DNA of 64,000 nucleotides from Prorocentrum cordatum (Eukaryota > Sar > Dinophyceae > Prorocentrales > Prorocentraceae), in contig CAUYUJ010014595.1 in NCBI GenBank assembly GCA_963575745.1, forward strand, positions 327,311-391,310, written 5' to 3'. Positions 62,811 to 64,000 of this stretch are shown here, in pieces. A program made the position numbers and the translations under genes. Positions within the stretch are counted from its first letter, which is position 1. Every line of letters begins with the position of its first letter. The notes below the pieces were generated by a model. The model saw nothing but the letters and a program-made list of their open reading frames with translations, did no database searches and was not told the DNA's origin.

Positions 62811-64000
62811 GCTAGCTCGGTAATCGTACGTCCGCAGTTCTTGATGGCCCCTTTCGGCTGGCTTGAGGTGTAGCTTCTTCCCCAGCGATGCGATAGTGGT
62901 CTTCCACTTGTTGGAGTCGCTGCGTTGGGCGATAAGGGAATCGCCCACACGTGCGCGGGCCGCCGCGGCGAGCCCACCTTCGTCATAGAAGTAGTAGAGG
63001 CCCTTTTCGAGCTTGCTCTCCGCGAGGCCGTGCTCGGCGAAGACCTTCTGCGCGTAAGAGGTGCCAGTGCCTCCCGGCGTCGCGCGCCCCGTAGATCGCG
63101 CCCGCGGCCATCGCGATCTCGCCAGGCTGGGTCCCCGGCGGCGGGTTCTCGGCCGGCATGCGCCTGAGCAGTGGCCTCTCAATGTTACCCGACTGCAGGT
63201 AGGCCGCCATCGCGTCGCAGGACGAGACGCCCCAGTTCTTCTGGGTCGCGGCGGCCAGGGCCAGGCACAGCGCGCCCCTGGGCCCTGCAGGCGCGCCCGC
63301 CCTGACATGCGATTTGTCCCCCTGGCAACCCTGCGCGACCAGGCGCGCCTTCATGGCGTTCTGGCCCTCGCTGGTCAGCGCCCAGTGCGCGCCCGCGGGG
63401 TGGATGCCAGGGTAGCGCCGCAGGAGTTCCTTCAGTTCCTTGGTCGGGAGCTTCTTGTAGGCGCCGAACTCCGTCCACTTGGGCCACTCGGTCTTCATGG
63501 CGGCGTCCATGTTCTTCTTCTCGGTGGCACTCAACGCGTCGTGCTTGAGCTCCTTGGCGGTCGCGCTGCCCGTGAGAAGTGCCTCGCGGAGTCGCGTGCT
63601 TGCGTAGAGCTCGTCCGCGTGCTTCTGGAAGTAGTTGTCCAGGTAGAGGTCGACCTTGTTCGCGCCCTTCGGCCTCTTGAAGCACTTGGGCAGATCGTCC
63701 AAGAGATCCTTGCGCTTGGCAGCGCGCTCGCGGGGTTCGAGCTCGTGCTGGCGGTCACGTTGCAGTGCCACTGGTGCGTTCTCCTGTTGAACTTGGCGCT
63801 GCGTCTTGGTGCCGCGCTGGTTTTCGGTGTCCGGCGAGCGCCGCGACATCGTCTCCTCGCGCGCCTGGTCCTCCGCAATCTTGGCCCATTGTCGAATCAT
63901 GTCCGAGCCATCGGACTCAATGTCATCGTCGACCGGGCCCTGAGGGGCAGGTTCTGGAGGTCGAAAACCTGCGGCAGCAGCGGCGGAAGTGGTTGCAGGA
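62790..64000 (-). pseudogene. Ty1/copia pol: reverse transcriptase, frameshifted and catalytically damaged, runs off the window
   Basis: The frame is open from the window edge (64000) through MIRQWAKIAEDQAREE at 63900 to about 63060. It contains MDAAMKTEWPKWTEFGAYKK, KARLVAQGCQGDK, VSSCDAMAAYLQSGNIERP (RT motif A with its Asp) and GAIYGARDAGRHW, all typical of copia RT. After a frame change near 63060 the text continues as YAQKVFAEHGLAESKLEKGL and YYFYDEGGLAAAARARVGDS. At the place of the catalytic YVDD box stands RVGDS (about 62937-62948), so the first Asp is lost. A second shift near 62800 returns to the original frame for RNase H. Two shifts and the lost Asp mark a dead copy. Integrase and gag would lie right of the window. 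Confidence 0.7.

Overview
The window looks like nuclear DNA of a dinoflagellate. Direct evidence: several 19-22 nt stretches closely resemble the dinoflagellate trans-spliced leader (SL), one as a tandem pair of the kind known from mRNAs that were reinserted into the genome and trans-spliced again. The DNA is GC-rich, repeat-dense and gene-poor, with no operons, rRNA or tRNA genes that I can see. Nearly all recognisable coding matter is retrotransposon- or transposon-derived. I cannot name the genus from the sequence.

Layout. 1-1909: decayed LINE fragments on both strands. 1910-5278: no gene, short repeats. 5279-9620: long degenerate GAT/ATC trinucleotide arrays with a higher-order repeat of about 0.5 kb, split by a TTGGGGCC-type minisatellite. 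9796-15048 (minus strand): a decayed LINE with tandem SL relics at its 5' end, a RanBP2-like zinc finger and coiled coil, endonuclease, reverse transcriptase (RT) and terminal zinc finger. An inverted-repeat element sits inside it. 15049-18118: low-complexity, no convincing gene. 18119-20010: a broken gene with a 140-bp inverted-repeat element. 20011-22883: minisatellite. 22884-23600: possible minus-strand gene. 24495-25423: a frameshifted gene of lower GC behind an SL relic. 26435-31206: a broken multi-exon gene, perhaps hAT-transposase-derived, with a PHD-like zinc finger at its end. 31492-34330: two minisatellites and copies of a new short dispersed element. 34362-36284: a C5 cytosine DNA methyltransferase behind an SL relic. 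36949-39290: an unknown nuclear-type gene behind an SL relic.

39490-56102: the most striking object, a LINE-type retrotransposon of about 16 kb lying between two (CT)n arrays. It has four long, intact reading frames. ORF1 has a coiled coil. ORF2 is a putative membrane protein with a possible ADP-ribosyltransferase-like tail. ORF3 is cysteine-rich. ORF4 carries endonuclease, RT, zinc knuckle and RNase H. ORF1 and ORF2 share one frame across a single TGA. ORF4 has no ATG for about 420 codons and overlaps ORF3 in the -1 frame. A short motif recurs eight times across the element in two reading frames.

56345-57702: a frameshifted gene, possibly the other half of the gene at 37064-39290. 57703-61221: repeats and a 632-bp element with inverted repeats of about 150 bp. 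61222-64000 (minus strand): a decayed Ty1/copia pol gene that runs off the window.

Most of these genes do not work together as a pathway. They record layers of mRNA retroposition, LINE and copia insertion, and small inverted-repeat elements landing inside older elements.
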